From: Brachionus manjavacas
Taxonomy: Eukaryota; Rotifera; Eurotatoria; Ploima; Brachionidae
NCBI GenBank assembly: GCA_019054805.1
Contig: JAHQIY010000003.1
Location: 3,596,001 to 3,660,000, forward strand
Direction of reading: 5' to 3'
Length of the DNA: 64,000 nt
Part shown: positions 54,357 through 64,000 of the stretch, one piece after another
How the letters are laid out: each line of letters starts with the position of its first letter
How positions within the stretch are numbered: position 1 is the stretch's first letter
Translations under genes and position numbers: made by a program
The notes under the pieces: model-generated
The model's database searches: none
Told to the model about the DNA's origin: nothing
The model's input: only the letters and a program-made list of their open reading frames with translations

Positions 54357-54874
54357 GTCCATTAATTGATGGCCCTTTTTTAATAAAAACTCATCTAAAA
54401 AAATGCGGGTAATACGCGTCGTTCGAGGCAGGGCCCCGGTTTAGGGAATAGTGGCTTAGGCCAAAGGGGTCTGGGACGAAGCCCTGGTTAAGGGTTTATT
54501 TTACTTAGTCTTTATTTTACTTTACTTTTCTAAAATCATATTAATATTACTTCTTTAGATTATATTTAAATAGTAATGTACATTTTGAGAATTTTTCTAA
54601 AATCATAAAATTGATTTGAGAGAAAATTTCACTAAAATAGTAAAAAAGTAAAATTGAATTGATTAAGAGAATTTCTAAAATAGTAAAATTGAAAAATCAA
54701 GCTCATCAAAAAATTGCTGTAAATTTCTAAAATAGAAAGTTTAAATTGAAAAATAAAGAGGTATTGGACATAAATCGACCAAAATTGTCGACCTTATTTG
54801 AAATTTAGTAAGACATTTAGTTTGAAGATGAGATTTACATCACAAGTGAAAAAAAAACTAAACACTTAATTATT

Positions 54875-55140
54875 TGTTAATCTGTGCCGAGCTGATTCTC
54901 CTTCAGAATAAAAAAGTATATAAAAAAATTAAATTAAAAATAAAAAAAGAATAATTAAGTCAAAGTAATTATAAGAAAAACGTCAAGTTGAAATAGCTAG
55001 AGGTTGGACATGATTAAATATTTGATAGTTCAGGAAAAAAAGAAAAAATGGTAGCAGTTACACAATGAAGTTGGATATCTGATATATCTGGATTCAAAGT
55101 CTTCTCTTTATTCTTCCACCAGTCTGACGACCAATTTGTA
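54875..55140 (-). pseudogene. LINE 3' fragment with hairpin and A-rich tail
   Basis: TTCTGAAGGAGAATCAGCTC and GGCACAG form the 3' hairpin; AAATAGCTAGAGG-type and TTCTTCCACCAGTCTG-type blocks match the LINE at 50.0-50.9 kb and the one at 59.0-60.1 kb. Confidence 0.55.
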
Positions 55141-55719
55141 AAAATTTTTAATTTAAACAAATAATGATGAGAAAATTCGAAATTTGTTCACCCAAAATTG
55201 TCCCCAGTTTTTGCCTCACATGATAACTGGACGGGCGACAGTTAGGTTAACAATGTAAACCTGATAAAGGGTTATTGGGTAAATAGGGTTAACTTAAATG
55301 CCTCATTTTTCAGTTGAATTAGACCGAAAACTCACTCGTTAAGCCAAAATTTCACCTTTTTGCCCCAAAAAAAACTCCATTTCCCGCATATTTTTCTTTT
55401 TTTTTCAAATTTGATTTTTTTTAAACATCGATAAAAATTGAGTTTTATCAAATACGACTAACCCCCAACTAATTAGCACGGACTTTTCGAAAATAAGTCT
55501 AAATTTTGTCCAGGAACAATTGTTCATCTATCTAAGAACATGTTGCGTAAATGAAAAATAAGAGGCAAAAGATAGCAAAAATAAATATAAAAAATTTCGC
55601 CTCATTTAAGTTTATTACATTTTTGCTCATTCAAATGTTAACGATATCGTCTCTAATTTTTTAATTGATGAAACAAAATATTTAAATGTTAAAATCAAAA
55701 TAAATTTTTTTGCAACATC
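55141..55719. other. AT-rich sequence without recognised genes
   Basis: Slightly GC-richer at 55195-55400, but all frames carry stops. Confidence 0.4.
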
Positions 55720-55724
55720 TTAAA

Positions 55725-55850
55725 ATCCCTTCTTTCTGGTCAAAAACCAGACACATTTTTGGAAAGACCGTGGAATTCTCTCCATGAAAATTTGGTGTCA
55801 TTTGTATTAAATTGGGATTCAGTAGGGGTGAGATTTTAAAAAATTTTTAA
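55725..55850 (-). repeat. dispersed repeat shared with 13.1 kb
   Basis: Inverted copy of the 13080-13230 repeat. Its complement contains CCCCTACTGAATCCCAAT and TTTCCAAAAATGTGTCTGG. Confidence 0.5.
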
Positions 55851-56065
55851 AGTGTCATTTAGCTTGAAATTTTATTTTATTTGAAAATTGAATTAATTGG
55901 TTTTGTTAAGTTTAGTACAAAAGAACAGAAAAAAGTTTAAAAAAATTAAATAACTAAAATTTTGAAATTAATAATGTAAATGCAGCATGGTGCAACATTC
56001 AAAGTTGCATCAACTGTTAAAGTCTGCTAATGGTGTGCAAAATTTCTGCAAAATGCACTACGATC

Positions 56066-57986
56066 GATTATTTTAGTAGTAGTAAATGTTTTGACTGTAG
56101 CTGGTCATTCAGCGAGTGTGCTGACAAGGCACACTAAGACTGCTAATGTGATTGATTGCTGCTCATCCAGAAATCCATGCCCTCTTTAAAGCTGTTACAT
56201 TGGGGGCTTCAACTAATTGATTTGGCAGTGAGTTCCATTTGTTCTGTTGAAAAAAAAGTTATCTCTATGTTGAAGCCTAGAAATTTGATTGTAATATTTG
56301 AAGCAGCGACCTCTTCCTTGGATTTTGGTGACATTAAAATTGTTGATTTTTTCAACCAATTCTATTCCATGCATGAACTTGTATAATTGAATCTAACCTC
56401 TTTTTCTTCTTTCCACCAGATTTGAAATGTTTAAAGGAAACTTCAATCCATTTTAGTGTCAGACCATCAAAGCCATACGCTTTAAATTTAGCTATTAGTC
56501 GTCTGTGCGGAACAGTATCAAATGCTTTCGCAAAATCTAGCAGAATTACATCATTAGGAATACTTTTGTCTAAACTCATTGAGAAGAAATCTAGAGTTTC
56601 CAGAAGATTAGATGAACATGACTTTTTCTTGACAAATCCATACTGTTCTCTAGATATAATATTATTCTTAAAAAGATAGTCTTCCATTTTAGTTCTTATT
56701 ATGTTTTCAATAATTTTGCACAGAATTGAAGTTAAAGACACAGGACGATAATTGCTAGCCGTTGATTAATCACCTTTTTTAAACAATGGAGTAAAATTTG
56801 ATGATCCGAATTGTATTGGAAGCTGACTTTTAGATAAAGATTAAAAACTAAAGTTAAAGGAACAGTAAAGGCTTCTGCACAGTTTTTTAGCAATAGTGGA
56901 TGAAGTTTATCTACACCAAATGATTTATTTGGATTTAGGTCTTGTAATTTATAAACCACTTCTTAACTAATTTCATTTGGTTCAATGTCAATATATTCTG
57001 AACAGTTTTCATTAAGTTCAGCTACAAAAGGTGGAAGTTCCCCATCTTGTTCAATAACAAACACATCTTGAAATAATTTATTTAGTAGATTTGATAACTC
57101 TTTGGGTTCTTGCGTTAATTTATTGTTTGACTTCTCTAATGCTTTGATTCATTCTCTGTTTACTTGTTGATCATTTAGATAGTTGTATAATAATTTTGGA
57201 TTCTTTTTAGCTTTTTCCATTAAAATTTGTTCATAAGTTAGTCAGGCTCTTTTTATTTCAGAAGAAACTAATTTACAGATACGTTTGCTATCATTATGAA
57301 GATTCATATCCATTTACATGAACAGTTCTTGTATCTAAGATTTTTTTATTTCTAATTAAGATCTTGAGATCATCTTTTATCAAAGGTTATGAGGCACTTT
57401 TCTTTTTAGAGCTATCCGTCACCAGAATGAATTGATTACTAGCTTCGCTGACATAGAAAATAAACTCATTGTACATTTCCTGAATATTAAAAATCTCAAA
57501 TAAGTGAACCCAATCAATTTTTAATAAAAAATGAGAAATTTTTTCAAAGTCAGCTTTATTATTAATAAATTTTTTAAAAGTATATGATTCCTTACTAACC
57601 TTGTTTTTGAGAACAAAATTGAAAAAGATAACCAGATGTTCTTTATTACAAATTCTTTATTACAAGTACAAATTTTGTATCGATTGCATACCCACTGCCA
57701 GGATAAGTCGTGAAAATCAAAATCAAAGTGTTGACAGCTTTTTAGTTTGACATTTGAAATGTTGGAACATTTACATACTAATTTAGAAAATTGAATTTAT
57801 GTTCGATGCCATTTTTGTTTAAGCTTTCGGACACACAGCCATTTGACCAGATGATTGATAGAAAATTAAAGTCAACCATTATTAGAATATCCTTAAAAAC
57901 TCTTTCATCCACATAGTCTTTAGCTTGTTTGAAGACTATATCAAAATCGTTCATTACAAAACAATCGTTTCGCCTATAAACACAGA
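56066..57986 (-). pseudogene. CR1-like LINE copy 3, decayed, with ~660-bp internal deletion
   Basis: On the minus strand it covers ORF2 from the endonuclease domain (DILIMVDFNFLSI, with the catalytic GDFN changed) to the end. It includes LLDFAKAFDTVPHRRLIAKF and the (CTA)n tail at 56074-56083. The frame jumps from LTLKWIEVSF directly to FKSGGKKKKR, which corresponds to reference positions ~17525 and ~18192, so the YADD region is deleted. Many stops and frameshifts are present, and it is the oldest of the three copies. Confidence 0.85.
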
Positions 57987-58600
57987 ATTTTTTTTTTTAC
58001 GAAATTTGAAATTTATTTTCTGCTAAACAAACTTAGCAAACTTAGCAGACCTTGACATTTTAGTAATTTAATATTTTTACACTTCGTGATGTTCTTTTGT
58101 ACAGAACTTTACGAAATCAAATAATTCAGTTTTCAAATAGAATAAAATTTAACGCTAAATGAGACTTTAAAACTTTTTAAAAATATTTTCGGCGTGTAAA
58201 ATAAGTAAGGATAAAGAAATTTAAAAAATTTTGTGCTGAGTTTTTTAGAAGGAACCTTATATTAACTATAAAACAATTGAATAATAAAACAACAATTCAA
58301 ATATTTATTACTAAATATTTCTTAAAATAATAGTAATAATTATAGTTAAATTTTGTAAAAAATAATTTCCAAAAAAAGGTTTTATTAATTTGGACTAATT
58401 TCACAAGCAAAGGGATAAATCGGTTAAAAGAGATATTTTCCTAGTAAACAAGTCGAATTTTTGGAATCAAAGGTTAAAACCCCATTTACCCCTTTTTAGA
58501 AGGAATTGTGTAGTTGTTGTCCTTAAACCAAAATTGAGCACAAAATTGATATTTTTTCGTCTTTTAGTTTTGAATTTGTCATAGATCATACATTAATAGT
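57987..58600. other. AT-rich sequence without recognised features
   Basis: Nothing supported. Confidence 0.4.
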
Positions 58601-58609
58601 AAAAAATCC

Positions 58610-58690
58610 CCAAGTGATGAGTGTGAGTGTGAATGTTAAACTTAAACTCTACACTCAAACTTGAACACATGGAAAATTTAAGTGTTACAC
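58610..58690 (+). repeat. ACTC/GAGTGT-rich repeat, left copy
   Basis: CCAAGTGATGAGTGTGAGTG, CTCTACACTCA and TGGAAAATTTAAGTGT recur as complement at 63845-63914. Confidence 0.7.
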
Positions 58691-58974
58691 TTAGTTCAAA
58701 CACTTAAACACTCGAAAATTTCGAGTTTGTGGGAATAAAAAATACAGAATTTATTTCTTAGCAGCTTTATTAAGTCCCTCAAAATTTGATATATGGTTTA
58801 ATCAAAATTACGCTCGGCAATACAAAGAAAAAGCCTTAGACTCATTTACTGAAACAGTCCCTTTTTTTGATGATATTCTGGATTTGAATTCTCAAACGCA
58901 GAATTCCGAATCTGATCGTTCCTCGCAAGCAAGGCTTTACGAAAATAGAGGAATAGTAGAAAGTAAATTATTTT

Positions 58975-60115
58975 ATTTTTTTATTTTTATATCTGTCTCG
59001 AACTAAAGCTTCTTCAGATTAAATAAAAAAAAAAATTAAAATAAAGTCAAATAAAATAGAATTAAAATAAAAAGTAAGAGAAAATTAAAGTTTAAATGAT
59101 AAAGGTTAAAAAGTAAATAAATATTAAAATTAAAATTAGGGTTTTTTTGATAGAGAGTAACAGAATACATATTTTAAAATATTTGATGATTCAGGAAAAA
59201 ATGAAGAAATAGTAAGGTAAAATTACACAAAGGAGTTGGGTACTCGATGTATCTTGATTCGAAACCTTTGTTAGACTCTTAACCATTCTAATAGTTAATG
59301 GAACAGAATGACTTAGTCTTGCCCTAATATATCATTCACTCAACTCACTTAGTTTTAGTATAGAACGAACTGCTGAATTTCGGATTACTTCTAACCTTTT
59401 TATATTAGTTTTTGAAAGAGAGTTAAGACAAGGGGAATAATAATCTAGAATAGATCCTATCAAAGACTTATAAAGATTTCCTAAAGTTTTGAAGTCAAGT
59501 CACCATTTTTTATTTGATTAGATTTTGATTAAGTTTAGCCTTGAATTGTATCGTTCTTAATTTCTTCTATTATTGAAGAAAAAGTTAGTTAAGAATAAAA
59601 TTTAATTCCTTCATTGTAAATTATACCTTCATGCCAAACATTGTAGAAAGCTTTAGAAATTTCAAAAAATAAGCAACATACTTTTTTCTTTCTATTAAAA
59701 GATTTGACAGCTTTTTGGATAAGGAAAACTAAATTATCTGCTGTTCTTCGATATTCCTTTAACCAGATTGTTCCTGAATTAGCAAAGAATTTTTTCCAAG
59801 AAATCATATAACCTTGAAAAAATAATACGTTCAAGGCTTTACCTAGACAGCTTGTAATACTTATAGGTCGTTAATTGGATGGGTCTTGTGTAGGAGAAGA
59901 TTTTTTAGGTGTCATTGTGACAATTTTCAAAGCTTTAGGAACTGTACCTTCTTGGAGACTAAGATTAAAAAGATCGATTATTTCCTTTAATAAATTTAAG
60001 GGGAGGTTTTTTAACATTAAATTGTGGATAAGGTCAGGTCCGCAAGCTGCTTCTCCCTTTAACCTTTTTAATGCCATAATCAATTCATTAAGGCTAATCG
60101 GTTCTTTGAATATTA
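58975..60115 (-). pseudogene. LINE ORF2 fragment, RT to 3' end
   Basis: Minus-strand frames read ALKRLKGEAACGPDLIHNLM, then RPISITSCLGKALNVLFFQ after a stop that replaces the Tyr of 'NYRPIS', and LFFEISKAFYNVWHEGIIY, where AFD is changed. These are the RT domains 1-3 of a Jockey-like ORF2. The remainder is degraded. The 3' end has a diverged hairpin (GAAGAAGCTTTAGTTCGAG) and A-rich tail. Confidence 0.65.
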
Positions 60116-60198
60116 GCTGACTATTATTCTTATTATTAAGTATGCTGCTTATTAAGTATTTTTGAATTAAAATAAGTTATTTCTGTATCTTTATTGAT

Positions 60199-60243
60199 CA
60201 ATATTATCTGCTGTTAATATTCCATTAACAGCAGATAATATTG
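60199..60243. repeat. perfect 20-bp inverted repeat, 5-base loop
   Basis: Arms 60199-60218 and 60224-60243 are exact complements (CAATATTATCTGCTGTTAAT). Confidence 0.9.
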
Positions 60244-60279
60244 TTCGAAATCGTTTTAATTAAAACGATTTCGAACAAT
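60240..60279. repeat. perfect 40-bp palindrome without loop
   Basis: ATTGTTCGAAATCGTTTTAA and its exact complement meet head to head at 60259/60260. It shares four bases with the preceding inverted repeat. Confidence 0.9.
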
Positions 60280-60439
60280 TTCTTCTTTTTGAAAAAATTA
60301 ATAGGAAATGAAGAAACTATATTCTTGGTGGTGATCTTAACTCTCGGACAAAACAACTTGGCTGTTTAGGAAAAAATCAAATACTCTAATATTCTTCTCT
60401 TAACTTTTCATTTTCACTTCTTACCCAGCAATTTCAAAC

Positions 60440-61204
60440 AGAAATTACTCAAAAATCTTTTCGATGCCTTTCGAATTGATGGGCCAAAAATCGAGTTCAT
60501 TTCTGAAGAAAATTATAAATATAGGCCTTTAAAAAACGGAGTTAAAAGAGTGAAAATATCTTATCCAAAACAGACAGAAAATATAATCAAAAACCTTTCT
60601 GGTCCCGCTAATATTTATGGGTTAAGATGTGTACTCTCAAATTTTGGTCAAAAACCTAAATGCTTTTTTGTGACGATGAAAATCTTAATGTAGAAAAATG
60701 TCCAGTTAAGGAATCCTTATGCGGAAAATGTCATTTAAAAAGGTCATTTGACACATAAATGTAACAAAGCTGAGAAATTGAAGTCGTTAGAAAGACAAAA
60801 AATTGATTACAGTGAGCTTTACTTAGAACAAGAAGAAATACAAACAAACACTGATGTAATTGTGTTTGAAATGCCAAAAACCCCAGAATATCAACCATAT
60901 GTATCAAATGTATCAAATAAGCAAGATTCGATTGCATTACTTCTCTTAAGTGCTCAAATTTTAAAAACTCCAGTTCTAGAGGATCACTTATATAATCTAC
61001 AAATTCCACCTCATGTCCCAACATCTTTTCAAATTGTTCAAAATGATCGAAAAAGGAAGATCAGAATGATCAAACCAGGAACAAAATCAAAAGACAATCT
61101 GAAACAGAACAAGAAGAAAACGACCCAAAAAAGCAGTATCTAGAGTCAGCAGATGAAGACGACGATGCAGAACAAACTACAAACCCAGAAAGCATATGCT
61201 TATG
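60440..61204 (+). pseudogene. LINE ORF1 with CCHC zinc knuckles, frameshifted
   Basis: Across frames it reads FDAFRIDGPKIEFISEENYK, then SGPANIYGLRCVLSNFGQKP. KCFFCDDENLNVEKCP and SLCGKCHLKGHLTHKCNKA form two or three zinc knuckles, and an acidic tail (SADEDDDAEQTTNPE) ends it. Frameshifts lie in a T-run near 60670, near 60745 (after KCHLK) and near 61090. Zinc-knuckle ORF1s bind LINE RNA. No matching ORF2 follows; TMEM229 is next. The ORF at 60748-61143 is its middle part. Confidence 0.65.
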
Positions 61205-61280
61205 AAAACATAAGGATTAATTCAGTTTGAATTCAAAGCTTTAAATATATTATGATACAAAAGGAAACTTATGAATTGCG

Positions 61281-61742
61281 ATGTCTGAAAATAGACGATT
61301 TTTGAAAATTTCTAATTTGGTAAAATTTTATTTATATGGGCTTCAAGGAATTTTTATGGAAGTAATCTATACTAGTATATATGACTCGATTGCACTGAAA
61401 AGCTGGAAGTTGACCGGAATTTCATCTGTTTTGGCTTTTTTTATTTATGCCACTTCTCATCTAGTCATGGAAATAATGAGCAAACATTTGGTCAAAAGAA
61501 AAATCCCCATCGCAATTAGAGGCTTTATTTATGTCATATGGACTTATTTTTGGGAATTTTCAAATGGTTTTTTACTCAAGCAATTTGATGCATGCCCTTG
61601 GAATTATGACTTTGTTTATAATTTTATGGGTGTTATAACTTTGGAGTATGCACCAATGTGGTACATTGGGTGTTTGTTTGCCGAGCTTATTACCATACCA
61701 TGTGTAAATAATATTTATTATTCAGAATTTTTAAAAGTTTAA
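61281..61742 (+). CDS. TMEM229-like multi-pass membrane protein
   Basis: The 153-residue protein has about four hydrophobic segments: ~14-34 (FYLYGLQGIFMEVIYTSI), ~45-67, ~78-98 and ~115-143. It carries the family motifs GIFMEVIYT, WTYFWEFSNGF, ACPWNYDF and MGVITLEYAPMWYIGCL. These fit the TMEM229A/B family and the related bacterial 'ABC transporter permease type IV' fold (PF06541). Length is close to animal TMEM229B. Single exon, ATG at 61281 in the context GCGATGTC. The stop codon overlaps an AATAAA (61741-61746), too close to be the only poly(A) signal. Function in animals is not established. Confidence 0.85.
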   Translation: MSENRRFLKISNLVKFYLYGLQGIFMEVIYTSIYDSIALKSWKLTGISSVLAFFIYATSHLVMEIMSKHLVKRKIPIAIRGFIYVIWTYFWEFSNGFLLKQFDACPWNYDFVYNFMGVITLEYAPMWYIGCLFAELITIPCVNNIYYSEFLKV

Positions 61743-62379
61743 TAAACTATTCTATTAAAGTTTCTGAATTTTAATATTTAATTTTTGGCTAAAATCATCT
61801 AAAAAGAAAAAAAAAATTGTCGAAATAAAATGGTTTATTTTATCCCTTTTTTCCAATATAAAAATGCACTTTATCTTGTGCATATTTCTTAATCGAAAAT
61901 TATTAACTTTTTCAATTGCTGAATTTGTAATGTAAAATGAAAGACAAAAAGAAGGATTGTTTTAAATAATTCTTTATTAAATTGAAAAACTATTTTTTTA
62001 ATAATAAAATAGAGTTGCTTGTAAATGGAATCAAGTACGTGACTAGGTTCTTTAAAGTAATAAAAATAAATTTATGAATTGCCAAATTAGATAAAATGCA
62101 TTTTAGCAAGTTCTAATAAATAAATTATTCAAGAGATCAACTAATAATGTGATATTCCCCTTGTTTAAAATGTAATGGTCTCGATAATCACATTATCTCT
62201 CTCAATCGGTTATCAATTGAATCCAATTCATTTCTACTATTTTAAGTTCTTGTTTAAATTAAATTGATATTTCTTTAGGCATGAAATTATTACCTGGGTT
62301 TATTTTATGCAAGAAAAAAAATAAAAAATAAATATAAACATAAATTGGTTTAATATAAAAATAAATATAAACATAAATT
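61743..62379. other. AT-rich sequence downstream of the TMEM229-like gene
   Basis: Presumably includes its 3' UTR. No other feature recognised. Confidence 0.4.
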
Positions 62380-62540
62380 TACGTAAAATGTGACAAAATT
62401 TTGTTAATTAACGATATTTTACGTAATTTTTCGTAAAATACCTCTTTCTCACTTTTCGGATTTTAAGTTAATTTACGTAAAATGTGGTAAAATTTTGTTA
62501 ATTAACGATATTTTACGTAATTTTTCGTAAAATACTGTTA
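62380..62540 (+). repeat. two tandem ~65-bp repeats rich in TTTACGTAAA
   Basis: AATTTACGTAAAATGTG..TTTTGTTAATTAACGATATT and a TTTTACGTAATTTTTCGTAA block occur at 62380-62443 and again at 62472-62535, almost unchanged. Each unit is itself partly palindromic. Confidence 0.8.
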
Positions 62541-62571
62541 TCAAATCACCACTGTATATAGTACTAATTAT

Positions 62572-62817
62572 CTAAATAGAACAAAAAAATAAAAATAAAA
62601 ACAAAATATATTTTTTAAGGATAAAAAAATCAAATTCTCTATCGAGGCATTTTTTAGCATCCTCCAAAGAGCGAAAACTACAGAAAGGAAAATAACTTTT
62701 ACCTTTTCCTCTAGTTTTTCCTTTAGTATTAGCTTTAAAGGCCTGATCTTGAGATATGTTACTAGGATATGTTGTAGGAATTTCTTCAATTACAGGCCTT
62801 TTTTTTAAATTCCCGAG
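62572..62817 (-). pseudogene. coding-like minus-strand frame without ATG
   Basis: Between a TAA at 62818 and a TAG at 62572 one frame reads KKRPVIEEIPTTYPSNISQD, then KANTKGKTRGKGKSYFPFCS and FRSLEDAKKCLDREFDFFIL before dissolving into low-complexity sequence. The first ~60 residues look like real protein. It has no start codon, so it would be an exon or a transposon fragment. Family unknown. Confidence 0.4.
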
Positions 62818-63442
62818 TTATTTTAAAGATTTATTTATTTATTCAATTAACTATGTCGAACTAGAGATAAGGCCAAAATGTAAAATCAAAAGTGTTAATT
62901 TGAAAAACAAAACAAGAAAGATAAAAAAAATTCAAAGTGGCTATTTTTTTGAACATTATAGGATTGATTAATAAATAATTTTGTTTTTTTTTTGATTGTA
63001 TAAGAGTTTCATTTCAATCAATGATGTATCAATAAATTAAAATAGTGATCAATTTAAATGTAATTGACATTTATTACAAAAAATAACCAAAATGTTTTAT
63101 TTTGTTCCTAAATCAGTATTTTAATTTTTAAAATTGCAGATTATTGTTAATTAAAAATATTATACGCGATTTCTTTATTGCTATTAAAATACAAACATTT
63201 GATCAGAGTGAATTGACGTAAGCTTATATGTTAAGATAATACGGAGAGAGTCCAATTCCACTTGGGCATATCCTAGTAACATTTTTGCATAAATAAATAA
63301 TAAGCAAAAATTAAAAATTTTCACTTTTTAATTATCACTAAAGTCAAAATTTTGTAAGATGAAATGTTTTCACCAAATTACTGTTCCTTCTAAGATCCCG
63401 TAATTTGTTTGCGTCGTCAAGATTAAAATTTGATCCATTAAT

Positions 63443-63693
63443 TTATATTGTCCGATCGTAAATATCTTGAGAATTAAACGCCGAGTTAAATTCGTTTATC
63501 CATACTTTATTGGACCAGAAAATGAAAATCGACGTGATTGCATTGTTTCGTGTTGGTTTAAGGCGATATCGAGCGCACTGAACAGAGTCTTGTGGCTAAC
63601 TGGTTTGTCTAGCTTCTTCAAATTTAGCTTAACTGAATTCTTGAGAATCCACCGAGGAATTTCGCTTTGATTAGCTAGCGACATTGCTAACAT
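63443..63693 (-). pseudogene. frameshifted ORF, possibly LINE ORF1-like
   Basis: The ATG frame (63693) begins MLAMSLANQSEIPRWILKNS and includes VKLNLKKLDKPV. Near 63590 an overlapping frame takes over with RYRLKPTRNNAITSIFIFWS and continues to a TAA at 63443. The 'YRLKP....IFI.(F/W)SN' pattern resembles RNA-binding ORF1-type domains and the remnant at 40.4 kb. GC is higher than in the flanks. CACGTGA sits ~20 bases before the ATG. Confidence 0.35.
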
Positions 63694-63844
63694 TCAAATT
63701 TAACGTTTAGATTTGTCACGTGACGACGCTATTATTTTCCAATTTCAATTTTGCTAAGCCAAACGTTTTTAAGAAAATTTTTTTTGACATTTTTGTACTG
63801 GTAAAATTAATTTTAAAATAGCCTATAATGTTACTTTAGTAATG

Positions 63845-63914
63845 CCACACTTAAATTTTCCAAGTATTCAAGTATGAGTGTAGAGTGTAAATGTAACACT
63901 CACACTCAACACTT
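63845..63914 (-). repeat. ACTC/GAGTGT-rich repeat, right copy
   Basis: Inverted relative to 58610-58690 with ~85% matching positions by eye. Confidence 0.7.
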
Positions 63915-64000
63915 GGTTTTTTTCGTGTTTATGTCATAGATATGTCATAGATGAATAGAAGTTCATTTTCGGATTTATCAATGAAATCGAACAAAGCAAA

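Larger units (their letters stand above)
53470..54720. mobile_element. foldback-type element with phased TGACAAA arrays
   Basis: The outer imperfect inverted arms are 53470-53610 and 54535-54720 (shared TTAATCAATTCAATTTTA and AGAAAAATTCTCAAAA, complementary). Inside each arm is a cluster of TGACAAA motifs pointing inward from opposite sides (53728-53892 direct, 54248-54356 inverted). Two similar GC-rich blocks (AACTCCGGTTTAGGAAAT and GCCCCGGTTTAGGGAAT) lie at 53630 and 54455 in the same orientation. No ORF. I know no named family with this arrangement. Confidence 0.5.

Noticed and set aside
1-64000. CRISPR arrays, rRNA genes, bacterial operons, telomeric arrays
   Set aside because: None seen; short regular repeats at 53.7 kb are 7-base motifs with AT-rich spacers, not CRISPR repeats.

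Overview
The window looks like animal nuclear DNA: very AT-rich, with small TATA promoters, one 49-bp GT-AG intron, a Pax1/9-type gene, a spermine/polyamine oxidase and a TMEM229-like gene. Many degraded non-LTR retrotransposons of CR1/Jockey type are scattered through it. A small lophotrochozoan such as a rotifer would fit. That placement is an inference; nothing here proves the species.

Layout. 0-9.9 kb: retrotransposon fragments, three small hypothetical genes each with a TATA box close to the ATG (1.55, 4.06, 5.48 kb), an internally deleted pogo/Tigger-like transposon with ~310-bp inverted repeats (5.59-7.04 kb) and a TTAA-flanked MITE (9.5 kb). 10.6-12.6 kb: an F-box/LRR gene, markedly GC-richer than its surroundings. 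13.4-18.6 kb: a nearly complete CR1-like LINE (ORF1 + ORF2). 19.1-20.8 kb: a TGATCA-rich transposon with an 8-bp target duplication, holding a GC-rich LINE fragment. 20.9-21.5 kb: an Ig-like membrane protein. 23.9-24.9 kb: a 2-oxoglutarate/Fe(II) oxygenase. 26.9-28.6 kb: a two-exon polyamine oxidase. 29.5-31 kb: a second, 5'-truncated copy of the CR1-like LINE. 31-43 kb: AT-rich repeat territory with a hAT-type MITE. 43.8-44.8 kb: the single-exon Pax gene with a CCAAT-rich upstream region. 45-61 kb: LINE remnants, foldback elements, a frameshifted small gene at 51.2 kb, and at 53.5-54.7 kb an unusual element carrying phased TGACAAA arrays. 61.3 kb: a TMEM229-like membrane protein. 62-64 kb: repeats and ORF remnants.

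The cellular genes do not form a pathway or operon; each appears to be an independent transcription unit (F-box ubiquitin ligase adaptor, oxygenase, FAD amine oxidase, paired-domain transcription factor, membrane proteins). Most of the remaining recognisable structure is mobile DNA, often nested. The best candidates for something undescribed are the phased, oppositely oriented TGACAAA arrays (53.7-54.4 kb), a 63-bp piece of the polyamine oxidase exon inserted 3 kb away between 14-bp direct repeats, and two abutting perfect palindromes at 60.2 kb. All calls come from reading sequence and conceptual translations; no database search was possible.
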